A stretch of 64,000 nt of DNA from CBDCFV01 sp965261795 (GTDB lineage: Bacteria > Chloroflexota > Dehalococcoidia > Lucifugimonadales > UBA3495): positions 3,472,001-3,536,000 of the forward strand of contig OZ253476.1 of NCBI GenBank assembly GCA_965261795.1, in the 5' to 3' direction. The position numbers and the translations under genes are program-made. Shown here piece by piece: positions 1 through 7,676 of the stretch. The notes beneath the pieces are model-generated. The model made no database searches, was not told where the DNA came from, and was given only the letters and a program-made list of their open reading frames with translations. Position 1 is the stretch's first letter. Each line of letters starts with the position of its first letter.

Positions 1-1
1 G

Positions 2-814
2 GCCGGCACCATGTTCCTAGTCTGGCTGGGCGAGTTAATCACCGAGCGCGGCATCGGGAACGGTATTTCGTTGATAATCTTCGCCGGCATCGTCGCCGGG
101 TTCCCAGGCTTGTTGAGCCAGGGCTTCCTGGACCGGGACAACGTGCTTGGCGTAGGCTTCTTTGCGATGATAGGCCTCGTGATTATCGCCTTGATCGTAA
201 TGTTCAACGAGGCCCACAGGCGCATCCCGGTGCAGTACGGCCGCAGCATCTTTCGGGGAGGCAGGATGTACCGGCAGAGCGGGGCGACTTATCTGCCCTT
301 GCGCATAAATTCCGCGGGTATGATTCCGCTTATCTTCGCATTTTCCATTGTCATTCTTCCCGGCACTATTGCCACTTACTTCGCCACTAGCTCCGGCGTC
401 GTCGGTGATGCCGCGCGTTTCTTCGCTGACCTGGTGGTGCCTACATCCCCGCTGTACTGGGTAATGGTGTTCATCCTGGTCGTGATTTTCACCTTCTTTT
501 ACACCTTGGTGGTGTTCAACCAGCAGAACTTGGCGGAAAACCTGCAACGCAATGGCGGGTTCGTTCTGGGTATACGCCCAGGCAGACCCACCCAGGAGTA
601 TCTCAACCGAGTCATAGTGCGGATTACCATGGGTGGAGCTCTCTTCTTGGGGTTTATCGCCATCGTCCCGTACATAGCATCGTTGATAACCGGCGTGCAA
701 GCCATATCCCTGAGCAGCACCAGCCTTCTGATCATGGTGGGCGTGGGACTGGACACCTTGCGGCAGTTGGAGGCCCAACTGATGATGCGCAACTACGAAG
801 GATTTTTGAGGTAG
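2..814 (+). CDS. secY: Protein translocase subunit SecY (5' partial)
   Basis: Channel-forming subunit of the SecYEG inner-membrane translocase. The frame is already open at the window edge, so the start and first half lie outside; about 270 residues of the C-terminal part are present. The run WLGELITERGIGNGISLIIF near the start is the classic SecY signature, and it is followed by alternating hydrophobic segments and the cytoplasmic loop with RRIPVQYG. The protein ends LMMRNYEGFLR, a normal SecY terminus. It stops 6 bp before adk, as is usual in the secY-adk-map order of many bacteria. Identification is secure; only the 5' end is missing. Confidence 0.97.
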   Translation, partial: AGTMFLVWLGELITERGIGNGISLIIFAGIVAGFPGLLSQGFLDRDNVLGVGFFAMIGLVIIALIVMFNEAHRRIPVQYGRSIFRGGRMYRQSGATYLPLRINSAGMIPLIFAFSIVILPGTIATYFATSSGVVGDAARFFADLVVPTSPLYWVMVFILVVIFTFFYTLVVFNQQNLAENLQRNGGFVLGIRPGRPTQEYLNRVIVRITMGGALFLGFIAIVPYIASLITGVQAISLSSTSLLIMVGVGLDTLRQLEAQLMMRNYEGFLR

Positions 815-820
815 ACCGGG

Positions 821-1516
821 TTGACTCGAGGTTTGCGATTGGTCCTTTTCGGGCCGCCGGGGGCGGGTAAGGGTACGCAGGCCCAGCTATTAACGCAACG
901 GCTCAACTTGGTCCAGATCAGTTCTGGTGACCTTTTTCGACACCACTTAGGGGCTGGAACGCCCTTGGGACTGAGGGCCGCGGAGTACATGAATCAAGGG
1001 TTGTTGGTCCCTGACGAAGTCACCATCGACATTATTTTGGACAGAGTGTTGTCACTGGAATCACAGGAAGGGTTCATTCTGGACGGGTTCCCCCGTAACC
1101 AGAATCAAGCAGAAGCTTTGGAAGAAGCCCTGCACCGGAGGTCGCGGGGACTGGACAAAGTAGTGTCCATGGATGTACCGGAAGCGGAGTTGCTAAGACG
1201 CTTGGGAGGGCGGTTTGTGTGCCGTGAATGCCAGGCCCCGCACACCATTTCGCCCGTGGACGACACCCAGGAACCCCAGGAGCAGACTCTCAAGTGTAAG
1301 CGGTGCGGCGGCGAGCTTTACCAGCGGGCCGATGACAACCCGGACGCCGTAAAAAAACGCATAGAGGTCTATTACTCGGAAACCTTCCCTGTCCTGGACT
1401 TTTATCGGGAGCGAGGAATCCTGGTGGAGGTTCCCGGAGTAGATACGGTGGACAAGATCAACCAATACATTATGGCCGAGTTAGGAGAGGAAGCCGAGGC
1501 GGATATAGGGCGATAA
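821..1516 (+). CDS. adk: Adenylate kinase, zinc-LID type
   Basis: Interconverts ATP + AMP and 2 ADP in the cytoplasm. The P-loop GPPGAGKGT is at residues 11-19 and the substrate-binding DGFPRN motif near residue 88. The LID carries C134-x2-C137 and C159-x2-C162, the four-cysteine zinc site of long-form adenylate kinases, and the LID is a little longer than usual between the two pairs. The start is TTG, with GAGGT about 9 nt upstream at the end of secY; in-frame TTG codons at 833 and 839 are weaker alternatives. It sits between secY and map and is probably cotranscribed with the ribosomal genes. Confidence 0.96.
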   Translation: MTRGLRLVLFGPPGAGKGTQAQLLTQRLNLVQISSGDLFRHHLGAGTPLGLRAAEYMNQGLLVPDEVTIDIILDRVLSLESQEGFILDGFPRNQNQAEALEEALHRRSRGLDKVVSMDVPEAELLRRLGGRFVCRECQAPHTISPVDDTQEPQEQTLKCKRCGGELYQRADDNPDAVKKRIEVYYSETFPVLDFYRERGILVEVPGVDTVDKINQYIMAELGEEAEADIGR

Positions 1517-1606
1517 CACAGCCAATCCCGTCCGACTGGTATAGTGGTAAGCTACGCTGGGAAGTGCAGCTTTCCAAGAAACCCGATTCAAGGTAGAATA
1601 GGACAA

Positions 1607-2413
1607 ATGAACCAAGGCAGAAAAAAGGGCACCGCCTCCAACTCGGCGTCTCCGTACACGGGAGGGATAACTATCAAGTCCTCTCAAGAGATGGACGCGA
1701 TGCGCCGTGCCGGAGCGGTTGTGGGGGCAACCCTGGCCTTGCTGAGACAGTCAATCGAGCCCGGAATGACCACTAAGGACCTGGACAGCATCGCCTACAA
1801 GGAAATCACCCGCCACGGCGCAAAGCCCACCTTCAAAGGCTACCGGGGGTTCCCGGCCAGTATATGCACATCGGTTAACGAAGAGATCGTCCATGGGATT
1901 CCCGGCAAAAGAAGGCTAAAAGAGGGCGACATCGTCAAGATGGATGTGGGGGCCACGATCGACGGCTTCATCGGAGACGCGGCGATTTCAATCGCAGCGG
2001 GTGTCGGGTCTCAGGAAGCCGAGGAGTTGATGAACGCTACCCGGGAGAGCTTGGAACAAGGTATCCAGGCGGCTCTTCCCGGCAACCGGATAGGCGATAT
2101 AGGCGCGGCAGTCCAAGCATACGGCGAGTCCCGAGGCTATGGAGTTGTCCGGGAATTTGTGGGGCATGGCGTCGGAAGGTTCCTGCATGAAGACCCGCAG
2201 GTCCCCAACTACGGTCAGCCGGGACGCGGCGTGTTGCTGCGACCCGGGATGTGCATCGCCATAGAGCCGATGTTGAATCTGGGCGACTGGCGCACCCGTA
2301 TCCTGGACGACGAGTGGACGGTAGTGACGTTGGACGGCATGTTGTCAGCCCACTTCGAGCATACCATAGCAATTACCGAAAACGGTCCCGAGATTCTGAC
2401 CGTTGCACCTTGA
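1607..2413 (+). CDS. map: Methionine aminopeptidase, type I
   Basis: Removes the initiator methionine from nascent proteins. The protein has about 268 residues with the pita-bread metallopeptidase pattern: MDVGATIDGFIGDAA supplies two metal-binding Asp residues, GHGVGRFLHEDPQ a His, and AIEPM and HFEHTIAI the Glu/His positions. The frame is open upstream to 1544, but I place the start at ATG 1607, because family homology begins only near SSQEMDAMRRAG and residues 1-20 are low-complexity. The stop codon is TGA, which shows that UGA is an ordinary stop in this genome. infA follows after about 50 bp. Confidence 0.95.
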   Translation: MNQGRKKGTASNSASPYTGGITIKSSQEMDAMRRAGAVVGATLALLRQSIEPGMTTKDLDSIAYKEITRHGAKPTFKGYRGFPASICTSVNEEIVHGIPGKRRLKEGDIVKMDVGATIDGFIGDAAISIAAGVGSQEAEELMNATRESLEQGIQAALPGNRIGDIGAAVQAYGESRGYGVVREFVGHGVGRFLHEDPQVPNYGQPGRGVLLRPGMCIAIEPMLNLGDWRTRILDDEWTVVTLDGMLSAHFEHTIAITENGPEILTVAP

Positions 2414-2466
2414 ACCAGGGCGTGGTCCTACCCGGTCTGTTTAGCGCAAACCTTCGGAGGATGTGT

Positions 2467-2685
2467 ATGGCAAAAAAGCAAGCTATCGAAGTTGAAGCAA
2501 GCGTAACCGAAGCATTGCCCAACGGCATGTTCCGGGTAACGTTGCCCAACGAGCATAATGTGCTGGCTCACGTATCAGGCAAGATTCGTATGCACTTTAT
2601 CCGGGTGTTGCCCGGCGACCGTGTATTAGTCGAGTTGTCGCCATACGATTTGACGCGAGGGCGCATTACTTACCGGTTCAAGTAG
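2467..2685 (+). CDS. infA: Translation initiation factor IF-1
   Basis: S1-like OB-fold initiation factor that binds the 30S A site. The 72-residue product starts MAKKQAIEVEA and has the typical LPNGMFRVTLPN and RGRITYRFK segments. Two ATGs lie close together (2461 and 2467). The strong GGAGG at 2456-2460 leaves no spacing for the first and 6 nt for the second, so 2467 is chosen, which also gives the standard IF-1 N terminus. It is followed by rpmJ, as in many bacterial operons. Confidence 0.96.
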   Translation: MAKKQAIEVEASVTEALPNGMFRVTLPNEHNVLAHVSGKIRMHFIRVLPGDRVLVELSPYDLTRGRITYRFK

Positions 2686-2721
2686 GCCGGTCGTTTCAAA
2701 TAACCGGTAGGGAAGAGAGCG

Positions 2722-2835
2722 TTGAAAGTATCCGCATCGGTGAAAACAAGGTGCGACAAGTGCCGTATTATCAAGCGTAAGGGAGTAGTCCGCGTTATCT
2801 GCTCCAATCCGCGGCACAGCCAAAGACAAGGTTAA
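2722..2835 (+). CDS. rpmJ: 50S ribosomal protein L36 (bL36), TTG start
   Basis: A 37-residue protein, MKVSASVKTRCDKCRIIKRK followed by a second half with ICSNPRHSQRQG. It carries the bL36 zinc-ribbon ligands C11, C14, C27 and H32. It is easy to miss because it is short and begins with TTG at 2722, preceded by a purine-rich AGGGAAGAGAG. It sits between infA and rpsM, exactly where bL36 is expected. The four metal ligands make this a C+ (zinc-binding) type L36. Confidence 0.95.
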   Translation: MKVSASVKTRCDKCRIIKRKGVVRVICSNPRHSQRQG

Positions 2836-2861
2836 GCAGGTCTAACCACAGGAGGTCCAGA

Positions 2862-3254
2862 ATGGTCCGTATCGCTGGAGTTGACGTTCCAGACCGAAAG
2901 AAGGCGCACGTTGCGCTGCGCAGTATTTACGGAGTCGGCCCAATAATCGCTTCTCAGATCCTGGTGAAAGCCGACATTGATCCCGATGCTGCTCCGCGAA
3001 TGAACGAGTTGTCGGAAGCCCAAGTGGACCGCATCAGGGAGATCGTTGACCGGGAGTATATCTCGGAGGGTGATCTGCGCCGGGATGTGAACCAGAATAT
3101 TCGCCGATTGATCGAGATAGGCACCTATCGAGGACTGCGGCACCGGCGCGGGCTGCCGGCTCATGGCCAACGGACCCGGACAAACGCCCGTACCAGAAAA
3201 GGACCCCGCCGGACCGTTGCCGGAAGAGGCCGCCGGACCGGAGGCAAGAAGTAG
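2862..3254 (+). CDS. rpsM: 30S ribosomal protein S13 (uS13)
   Basis: Head protein of the 30S subunit that contacts 16S rRNA and the 50S subunit at the bridge region. The protein has 130 residues, starting MVRIAGVDVPDRKKAHVALR; the helix-hairpin-helix region contains YGVGPIIASQIL and the basic tail ends in RRTGGKK. The TRTNARTRKGPRRTVAG segment is the S13 signature. An excellent AGGAGG lies 7 nt before the ATG. The gene opens the rpsM-rpsK-rpsD-rpoA-rplQ alpha operon. Confidence 0.97.
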   Translation: MVRIAGVDVPDRKKAHVALRSIYGVGPIIASQILVKADIDPDAAPRMNELSEAQVDRIREIVDREYISEGDLRRDVNQNIRRLIEIGTYRGLRHRRGLPAHGQRTRTNARTRKGPRRTVAGRGRRTGGKK

Positions 3255-3267
3255 ATGGTGGTAGTTT

Positions 3268-3651
3268 ATGCCTAGACCAAGAACCCGCCGCCGGGAACGG
3301 CGGACCGTCGTGCAAGGACGGGCTTACATCTATTCCACGTTCAATAATACGCTGGTCAGTATAACTGACACGATTGGCAACGTTATTTCTTCGGCCAGCG
3401 CGGGCACTGTGGGCTTTAAAGGCTCACGGAAAGGCACTGCCTTTGCGGCTCAAAGGGCTGCCGAGCAAGCGGCGAGGCAGGGCATGGACCAAGGACTCCG
3501 TCAAGTGGATGTTCTGATCAAGGGCCCCGGCGCCGGACGGGAAGCGGCCATACGTTCGCTTCAAGGCACCGGACTGGCAGTAACCAGCATTAGAGACGTA
3601 ACGCCGATCCCGCACAACGGGTGCAGGCCTCCGAAACGAAGGAGGGTTTAA
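3268..3651 (+). CDS. rpsK: 30S ribosomal protein S11 (uS11)
   Basis: Platform protein of the 30S subunit. The 127-residue product contains AYIYSTFNNTLVSITD, GFKGSRKGTAFAAQ, DVLIKGPGAGREAAIRSL and the terminal TPIPHNGCRPPKRRRV, all textbook uS11 blocks. It starts 13 bp after rpsM and ends 9 bp before rpsD. The Shine-Dalgarno is weak (GGTGG), so translational coupling to rpsM is likely. Confidence 0.97.
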   Translation: MPRPRTRRRERRTVVQGRAYIYSTFNNTLVSITDTIGNVISSASAGTVGFKGSRKGTAFAAQRAAEQAARQGMDQGLRQVDVLIKGPGAGREAAIRSLQGTGLAVTSIRDVTPIPHNGCRPPKRRRV

Positions 3652-3660
3652 GGAAAACGC

Positions 3661-4287
3661 ATGGGCAGATATACTGGGCCGTCCTGTCGGCTGTGCCGGC
3701 GGGCCGGAGAAAAGCTATTCCTCAAGGGGGAGCGGTGTTTCACTCCCCGATGCGCCATAGAGCGGCGCCGGTCCGCTCCCGGGGAACAGTCGCGCCGACG
3801 GAGGCGTCCGTCGGACTACGGCGTCCACCTTCTGGAAAAGCAGAAGGCAAAATATATTTATGGGGTATTGGAGTCCCAATTCAGGAAATACATGGCGCAG
3901 GCATTCGACGCCCCAGGCGTCACTGGTCTTAACTTGCTGCGCTCCTTGGAAAGGCGGTTGGATAATGTGATTTTCCTGTTGGGTTTTGCCGACTCTCGCA
4001 AGCAGGCCCGGCAGATGGTCTTGCACAGCCACTTCCAAGTAAATGGCAAAAGGACCGATATTCCTTCGTATCAAGTGGATGTGGGAGATGTGATTTCTTG
4101 GAAGGAGTCGGACAAAACCACCGATTACTTCGCCGAGCGGACTGACGGCATCCCCAAGCGGCCTGTGCCGGAATGGTTGATGTTAGACCAAACGGATATG
4201 ACGGGGAGGGTAATGAATGTTCCGGCGGATCAGGACTTGAAGCAGACGATCAACTCGCGGCTGATTGTAGAGTTTTACTCGAGGTAA
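3661..4287 (+). CDS. rpsD: 30S ribosomal protein S4 (uS4), zinc-type
   Basis: Primary 16S rRNA-binding assembly protein of the 30S body. It has 208 residues, starting MGRYTGPSCRLCRRAGEKLF. Four cysteines (C9, C12, C26, C31) form the zinc site of the C+ S4 subtype. The S4 RNA-binding domain is visible as RRLDNVIFLLGFADSRKQARQMVLHSHFQVNG. The protein ends in the usual LIVEFYSR. AAGGA lies upstream of the ATG. rpoA begins 8 nt after the stop. Confidence 0.97.
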   Translation: MGRYTGPSCRLCRRAGEKLFLKGERCFTPRCAIERRRSAPGEQSRRRRRPSDYGVHLLEKQKAKYIYGVLESQFRKYMAQAFDAPGVTGLNLLRSLERRLDNVIFLLGFADSRKQARQMVLHSHFQVNGKRTDIPSYQVDVGDVISWKESDKTTDYFAERTDGIPKRPVPEWLMLDQTDMTGRVMNVPADQDLKQTINSRLIVEFYSR

Positions 4288-4295
4288 AAACGTCA

Positions 4296-5486
4296 ATGTT
4301 AGACACGTTTATCCTGCCCTCCACCAATGGCGACGGTGCCCCGGAGCCCATCACTCCCGCCGTTCATGTGTTGGAATCGGAGGGGACCTACGGAAAAGTC
4401 TCCGTCGAACCGTTGCAGAGAGGGTTCGGGCTCACTATCGGCAATCCTTTGCGCCGGATCCTGTTGAGTTCCACCGGCGGCAGCGCCATTACTTGGGTCA
4501 AAATAGAAGACGCAGTGCATGAGTACGCGCCCATTCCCGGGATCAAAGAAGAGGTGATGGAGCTCCTGCTCAATATCAAGCGGATTCGTATTCGGGCTAT
4601 GGCGGAACGGGCCGGGAAAATGCGCCTGGATATATCAGGGCGCGGCCGTATTTGCGCTGGGGACATCGCCACTTCCAACGATTTCCAGATAGTGAACCCT
4701 GAATTGCATTTGGCAACTCTGGACTCTGACGACGCCCGCCTTGCAATAGAGTTCAACGTTGAACAGGGCGTGGGGTACGAGCCGGCCAACCAGAACGAAG
4801 AAATGGGCCTGTCGCCGGTGGGTGTGCTCCCGGTGGACGCTATCTTCAACCCGGTGCGCAAGGTTAACTACAACGTCGAGCGTACCCGTGTGGGGCAGAT
4901 AACCGACTACGAACGCTTGGTGCTGGAAGTTTGGACCGACGGGACCATCAAGCCGGTGGAAGCCGTCCACCGGGCAGCCGAGTCCTTGGTTAACCACTTC
5001 TTCCTGTTCAGCAATCTCGACCGCACTGCCTCGGTCGGCGTGGACCGCCCGCCCTTGGTGGTGTCTCCGGAGATTTATCAGACTCCCGTCGAGCGGCTGG
5101 GATTGACTCCCAGGACTATGAACTGCTTGAAACGGGCCCACATTACCAAGGTAGGCGAAATCTTGGAAATGACCGACGAGGAATTGCTCAAGGTAAGGAA
5201 TTTGGGCGAAAAATCCTTGGACGAGTTGCACGACAGGCTGAGTGAACGTGGGATCGTGTATCGGGGTAGCGGAGGGCAAGTAAGCGTCGACACAGATGCT
5301 ACTCTCTCGGAATTGAATTATCCCATGAATAGCATCCCATCAGAGGACTTGGGCGAACTGATGGCGCCGGAGGGCGGGTTGCCGCCCCATCTCGCTGATG
5401 ATCATGGCGACGATGACCTCGACAACGATGGCGACCTCGATGAGGACCCCGATGATGAGGATCCCGATAAGGAGGAGGACTGCTAG
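4296..5486 (+). CDS. rpoA: RNA polymerase alpha subunit with acidic C-terminal extension
   Basis: The alpha dimer scaffolds RNA polymerase assembly, and its C-terminal domain contacts UP elements and activators. The alpha-NTD spans about residues 1-240 (PLQRGFGLTIGNPLRRILLSS, VMELLLNIKRI). The helix-hairpin-helix alpha-CTD includes TPRTMNCLKRAHITKVGEIL and VRNLGEKSLDELHDRLSERG. The start is ATG 4296 with GAGGT upstream; the open frame extends back into rpsD but lacks homology there. The product is about 396 residues against the usual 310-340. The excess is a C-terminal tail after the CTD, ending in about 30 mostly Asp/Glu residues. The tail is genuinely in frame, with no frameshift seen before rplQ. 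Confidence 0.96.
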   Translation: MLDTFILPSTNGDGAPEPITPAVHVLESEGTYGKVSVEPLQRGFGLTIGNPLRRILLSSTGGSAITWVKIEDAVHEYAPIPGIKEEVMELLLNIKRIRIRAMAERAGKMRLDISGRGRICAGDIATSNDFQIVNPELHLATLDSDDARLAIEFNVEQGVGYEPANQNEEMGLSPVGVLPVDAIFNPVRKVNYNVERTRVGQITDYERLVLEVWTDGTIKPVEAVHRAAESLVNHFFLFSNLDRTASVGVDRPPLVVSPEIYQTPVERLGLTPRTMNCLKRAHITKVGEILEMTDEELLKVRNLGEKSLDELHDRLSERGIVYRGSGGQVSVDTDATLSELNYPMNSIPSEDLGELMAPEGGLPPHLADDHGDDDLDNDGDLDEDPDDEDPDKEEDC

Positions 5487-5488
5487 TA

Positions 5489-5842
5489 ATGGCCTCTCAT
5501 CGAATCGCCGGTAGAAAGCTCAGCCGGTACAAAGACCAGAGGATTGCCTTGCTAAGGGGCCTTGCGGGCGATCTGATCCGCCACGAACGTATCACGACTA
5601 CGCTGGCGAAAGCCAAAGAGACCCGGGTAGTGGCGGAAAAGTTGATAACCCACGGCAAGAAGGGAACCTTGCATCACCGTCGCTTGGCCTTGGCGCAAAT
5701 TCCCAACAAGAAGGTGGTGGCGAAGGTATTTGACGACGTGGCTCCCAGGTACGCCGAACGCGCCGGCGGGTATACCAGGATTATCCGGCTGGGGCGACGA
5801 CAAGGGGATGGCGCGTCTATGGCGATAATCGAACTGGTCTAG
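5489..5842 (+). CDS. rplQ: 50S ribosomal protein L17 (bL17)
   Basis: Large-subunit protein near the exit tunnel. The 117-residue product starts MASHRIAGRKLSRYKDQRIA and includes LIRHERITTTLAKAKETR and the terminal RLGRRQGDGASMAIIELV. The ATG is 2 nt after the rpoA stop, and the GGAGGAGG Shine-Dalgarno lies within the acidic tail codons of rpoA, so the two are tightly coupled. This rpoA-rplQ adjacency is nearly universal. Confidence 0.97.
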   Translation: MASHRIAGRKLSRYKDQRIALLRGLAGDLIRHERITTTLAKAKETRVVAEKLITHGKKGTLHHRRLALAQIPNKKVVAKVFDDVAPRYAERAGGYTRIIRLGRRQGDGASMAIIELV

Positions 5843-5865
5843 GGAGCTAACGCACAGCCGGGACA

Positions 5866-6699
5866 ATGACCGGTGACTGCCCCGTGGAGTCCATGTCGCC
5901 GGAGAAACAATTGATAGACGCGGGTGGACCTGTCTCGAGCAGAATAGCGTTGGTAGTTGAATACGATGGGACTGCGTATATGGGGTTCCAGTTCCAGCCG
6001 GACCAACCGACGATTCAGGGGGAGCTGGAGAACAGTCTTTATAAGTTTACAAGAGAAAGAATCCGCATCCGAGGGGCAAGCCGCACCGACTCTGGAGCGC
6101 ACGCTGAAGGGCAAGTAGTGGACTTCCTAACGGGCAGCAAGAACGGTCTTGACTCCTATGCCGCCGGCTTGAACTTTTACTTGCCCCGGGATATCAGGGT
6201 TCAAGCCGCGCACAAAGTATCCTTGGACTTCCACTCTCGCAAGGATGCCGTCAGCCGGGTTTACCGGTACCATATTTCGAACAGGCAGTGGCCGTCACCC
6301 TTGCGGCGGCACAGCAGTCATTGGGTCCGCGACGCTCTTAATGTTGACCGGATGGCGGGAGCGGCCAAGCACTTGGTTGGGGAGTACGACTTCAGGCCTT
6401 TCGCCCCGGGGTTCGCCGCTGAACGCAGCGCGGTGCGTAGGGTACATCAGTGGAATGTCCGGCGAGACGAGGATTCGGTCATCGTGGAGTGCGAGGCCAA
6501 CGGGTTTCTAAAGCACCAAATCAGGCGGGCAACGGGGTTGCTAATCGAGATTGGAAAAGGAAAGTGGCCGGAGGATATAGTCAAGGAGGTCTTGACCGGG
6601 CGGACAGTCAGCAAACTGGAATGGACTTCTGTCCCTGCTTGCGGTCTATGCTTGATGAAGGTCACTTACCCGAATTTCCCACCACAGGACTTATCTTAA
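5866..6699 (+). CDS. truA: tRNA pseudouridine(38-40) synthase
   Basis: Isomerises uridines 38-40 in the tRNA anticodon arm. The catalytic Asp lies in GASRTDSGAHAEGQVVDF, and RVYRYHISNR and NGFLKHQIRRATGLLIEIGKG are standard TruA blocks. The protein has 277 residues if it starts at 5866. The first 25 residues do not match the family, so the real start may be the ATG near 5893 (GGAG just upstream) or later. The stop codon abuts the ATG of rplM (no gap), and truA-rplM-rpsI is a common arrangement. Confidence 0.93.
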   Translation: MTGDCPVESMSPEKQLIDAGGPVSSRIALVVEYDGTAYMGFQFQPDQPTIQGELENSLYKFTRERIRIRGASRTDSGAHAEGQVVDFLTGSKNGLDSYAAGLNFYLPRDIRVQAAHKVSLDFHSRKDAVSRVYRYHISNRQWPSPLRRHSSHWVRDALNVDRMAGAAKHLVGEYDFRPFAPGFAAERSAVRRVHQWNVRRDEDSVIVECEANGFLKHQIRRATGLLIEIGKGKWPEDIVKEVLTGRTVSKLEWTSVPACGLCLMKVTYPNFPPQDLS

Positions 6700-7146
6700 A
6701 TGAAACGTACCAGCACATATTTCCCAAAGCCCGGTGATGTTCCGGCTAACTGGCGCGTCATTGACGCGACCGGCCAGACCTTAGGGCGAATCGCACGGGA
6801 TATCGCTGTAGCACTGCAAGGCAAAGACAAGCCCAGCTACACTCCCCACGTCCTGACCGGCGACTACGTGGTGGTGCTGAATGCCGCCAAATTGCGTGTC
6901 ACCGGACGGAAAATGACCCAGAAGATGTACTATCGCCATAGCGGGTACGTGGGCAACCTGCGCAGCTTCAGGCTTGTGGACATGATGAAGTCCCACTCTG
7001 ACAGGGTTATCCAACTGGCGGTCAAAGGAATGTTGCCCCGCAATCATAACGGGCGAGAGATGTTGCGCCGGCTGAAGGTTTACGCCGGAGACGAGCACAA
7101 GCATCAAGCCCAGGTTGCGGCGTCAACTAACCGGAATGAGGGGTAG
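6700..7146 (+). CDS. rplM: 50S ribosomal protein L13 (uL13)
   Basis: Early-assembly large-subunit protein. The 148-residue product begins with MKRTSTYFPKPGDVPANWRV and includes GQTLGRIARDIAVALQGKDK, YYRHSGYVGNLRS and AVKGMLPRNHNGREMLRRLK, all diagnostic. Translation starts directly at the truA stop; AGGA at the end of truA can serve as ribosome-binding site. It is followed by rpsI after 9 bp. Confidence 0.97.
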   Translation: MKRTSTYFPKPGDVPANWRVIDATGQTLGRIARDIAVALQGKDKPSYTPHVLTGDYVVVLNAAKLRVTGRKMTQKMYYRHSGYVGNLRSFRLVDMMKSHSDRVIQLAVKGMLPRNHNGREMLRRLKVYAGDEHKHQAQVAASTNRNEG

Positions 7147-7155
7147 GTAATAACG

Positions 7156-7566
7156 TTGGTTCAAGCCGCTACAAACCAGGAATACTACTACGGTACCGGG
7201 AAGCGCAAGACGTCGATCGCCAAAGTAAGGCTTTACTTGGACGACGACGCGCCTTTTATGGTCAACGGCAAGACTATTGAAGACTATTTCAATTGGCGGC
7301 CTTGGCGCGACACAATCACCGAGCCTTTCCGCACCAGCAATACGGTCAACCGCTTCCGGGTTGTGGTCAATGTCTTGGGGGGCGGGGTCCACTCCCAAGC
7401 CGAGGCCATTCGCCACGGAATAGCGAGGGCGTTGGTGGTCTACGACGCATCCCTGAAACCTGCCCTGCGCCGGCAGGGGTTCATCACCCGCGACGCCCGA
7501 ATAAAAGAAAGCAAGAAGTACGGGTTGAAGCGGGCCCGCCGCGCGCCTCAATACACCAAGCGGTAG
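7156..7566 (+). CDS. rpsI: 30S ribosomal protein S9 (uS9), TTG start
   Basis: 30S head protein whose C-terminal tail reaches the P-site tRNA anticodon. It has 136 residues with YYYGTGKRKTSIAKVRL, VNVLGGGVHSQAEAIRHGIA and the expected terminal KYGLKRARRAPQYTKR. The start codon is TTG at 7156; no ATG lies in a suitable place. It is the last gene of the + strand ribosomal block and is followed by a large hairpin. Confidence 0.96.
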   Translation: MVQAATNQEYYYGTGKRKTSIAKVRLYLDDDAPFMVNGKTIEDYFNWRPWRDTITEPFRTSNTVNRFRVVVNVLGGGVHSQAEAIRHGIARALVVYDASLKPALRRQGFITRDARIKESKKYGLKRARRAPQYTKR

Positions 7567-7576
7567 GCAGAAAGGC

Positions 7577-7613
7577 GGACGCCTGTCCGATGTTCACAGG
7601 ATGGCAGGCGTCC
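7577..7613 (+). terminator. Hairpin after rpsI, possible operon terminator
   Basis: Perfect 9-bp inverted repeat GGACGCCTG / CAGGCGTCC separated by 19 nt, placed 10 bp after rpsI and before the convergent phosphohexomutase gene. No T-run follows on either strand, so it may be Rho-assisted or only an mRNA-end structure. Confidence 0.5.
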
Positions 7614-7676
7614 AATTAGTAGTCTATTGAGGTCCACGTGGTGTCGGTCTAGCAACTCCTTATGTCGCGTCCGACG

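Noticed and set aside
1530..1604. tRNA-like 75-nt stretch before map (GTCC/GGAC ends, TATAGTGGTAAG, TTTCCAA, GATTCAA)
   Set aside because: The acceptor stem has mismatches, the spacing between D-arm and anticodon is wrong, and the anticodon stem does not pair. At most a decayed tRNA; more likely coincidence.
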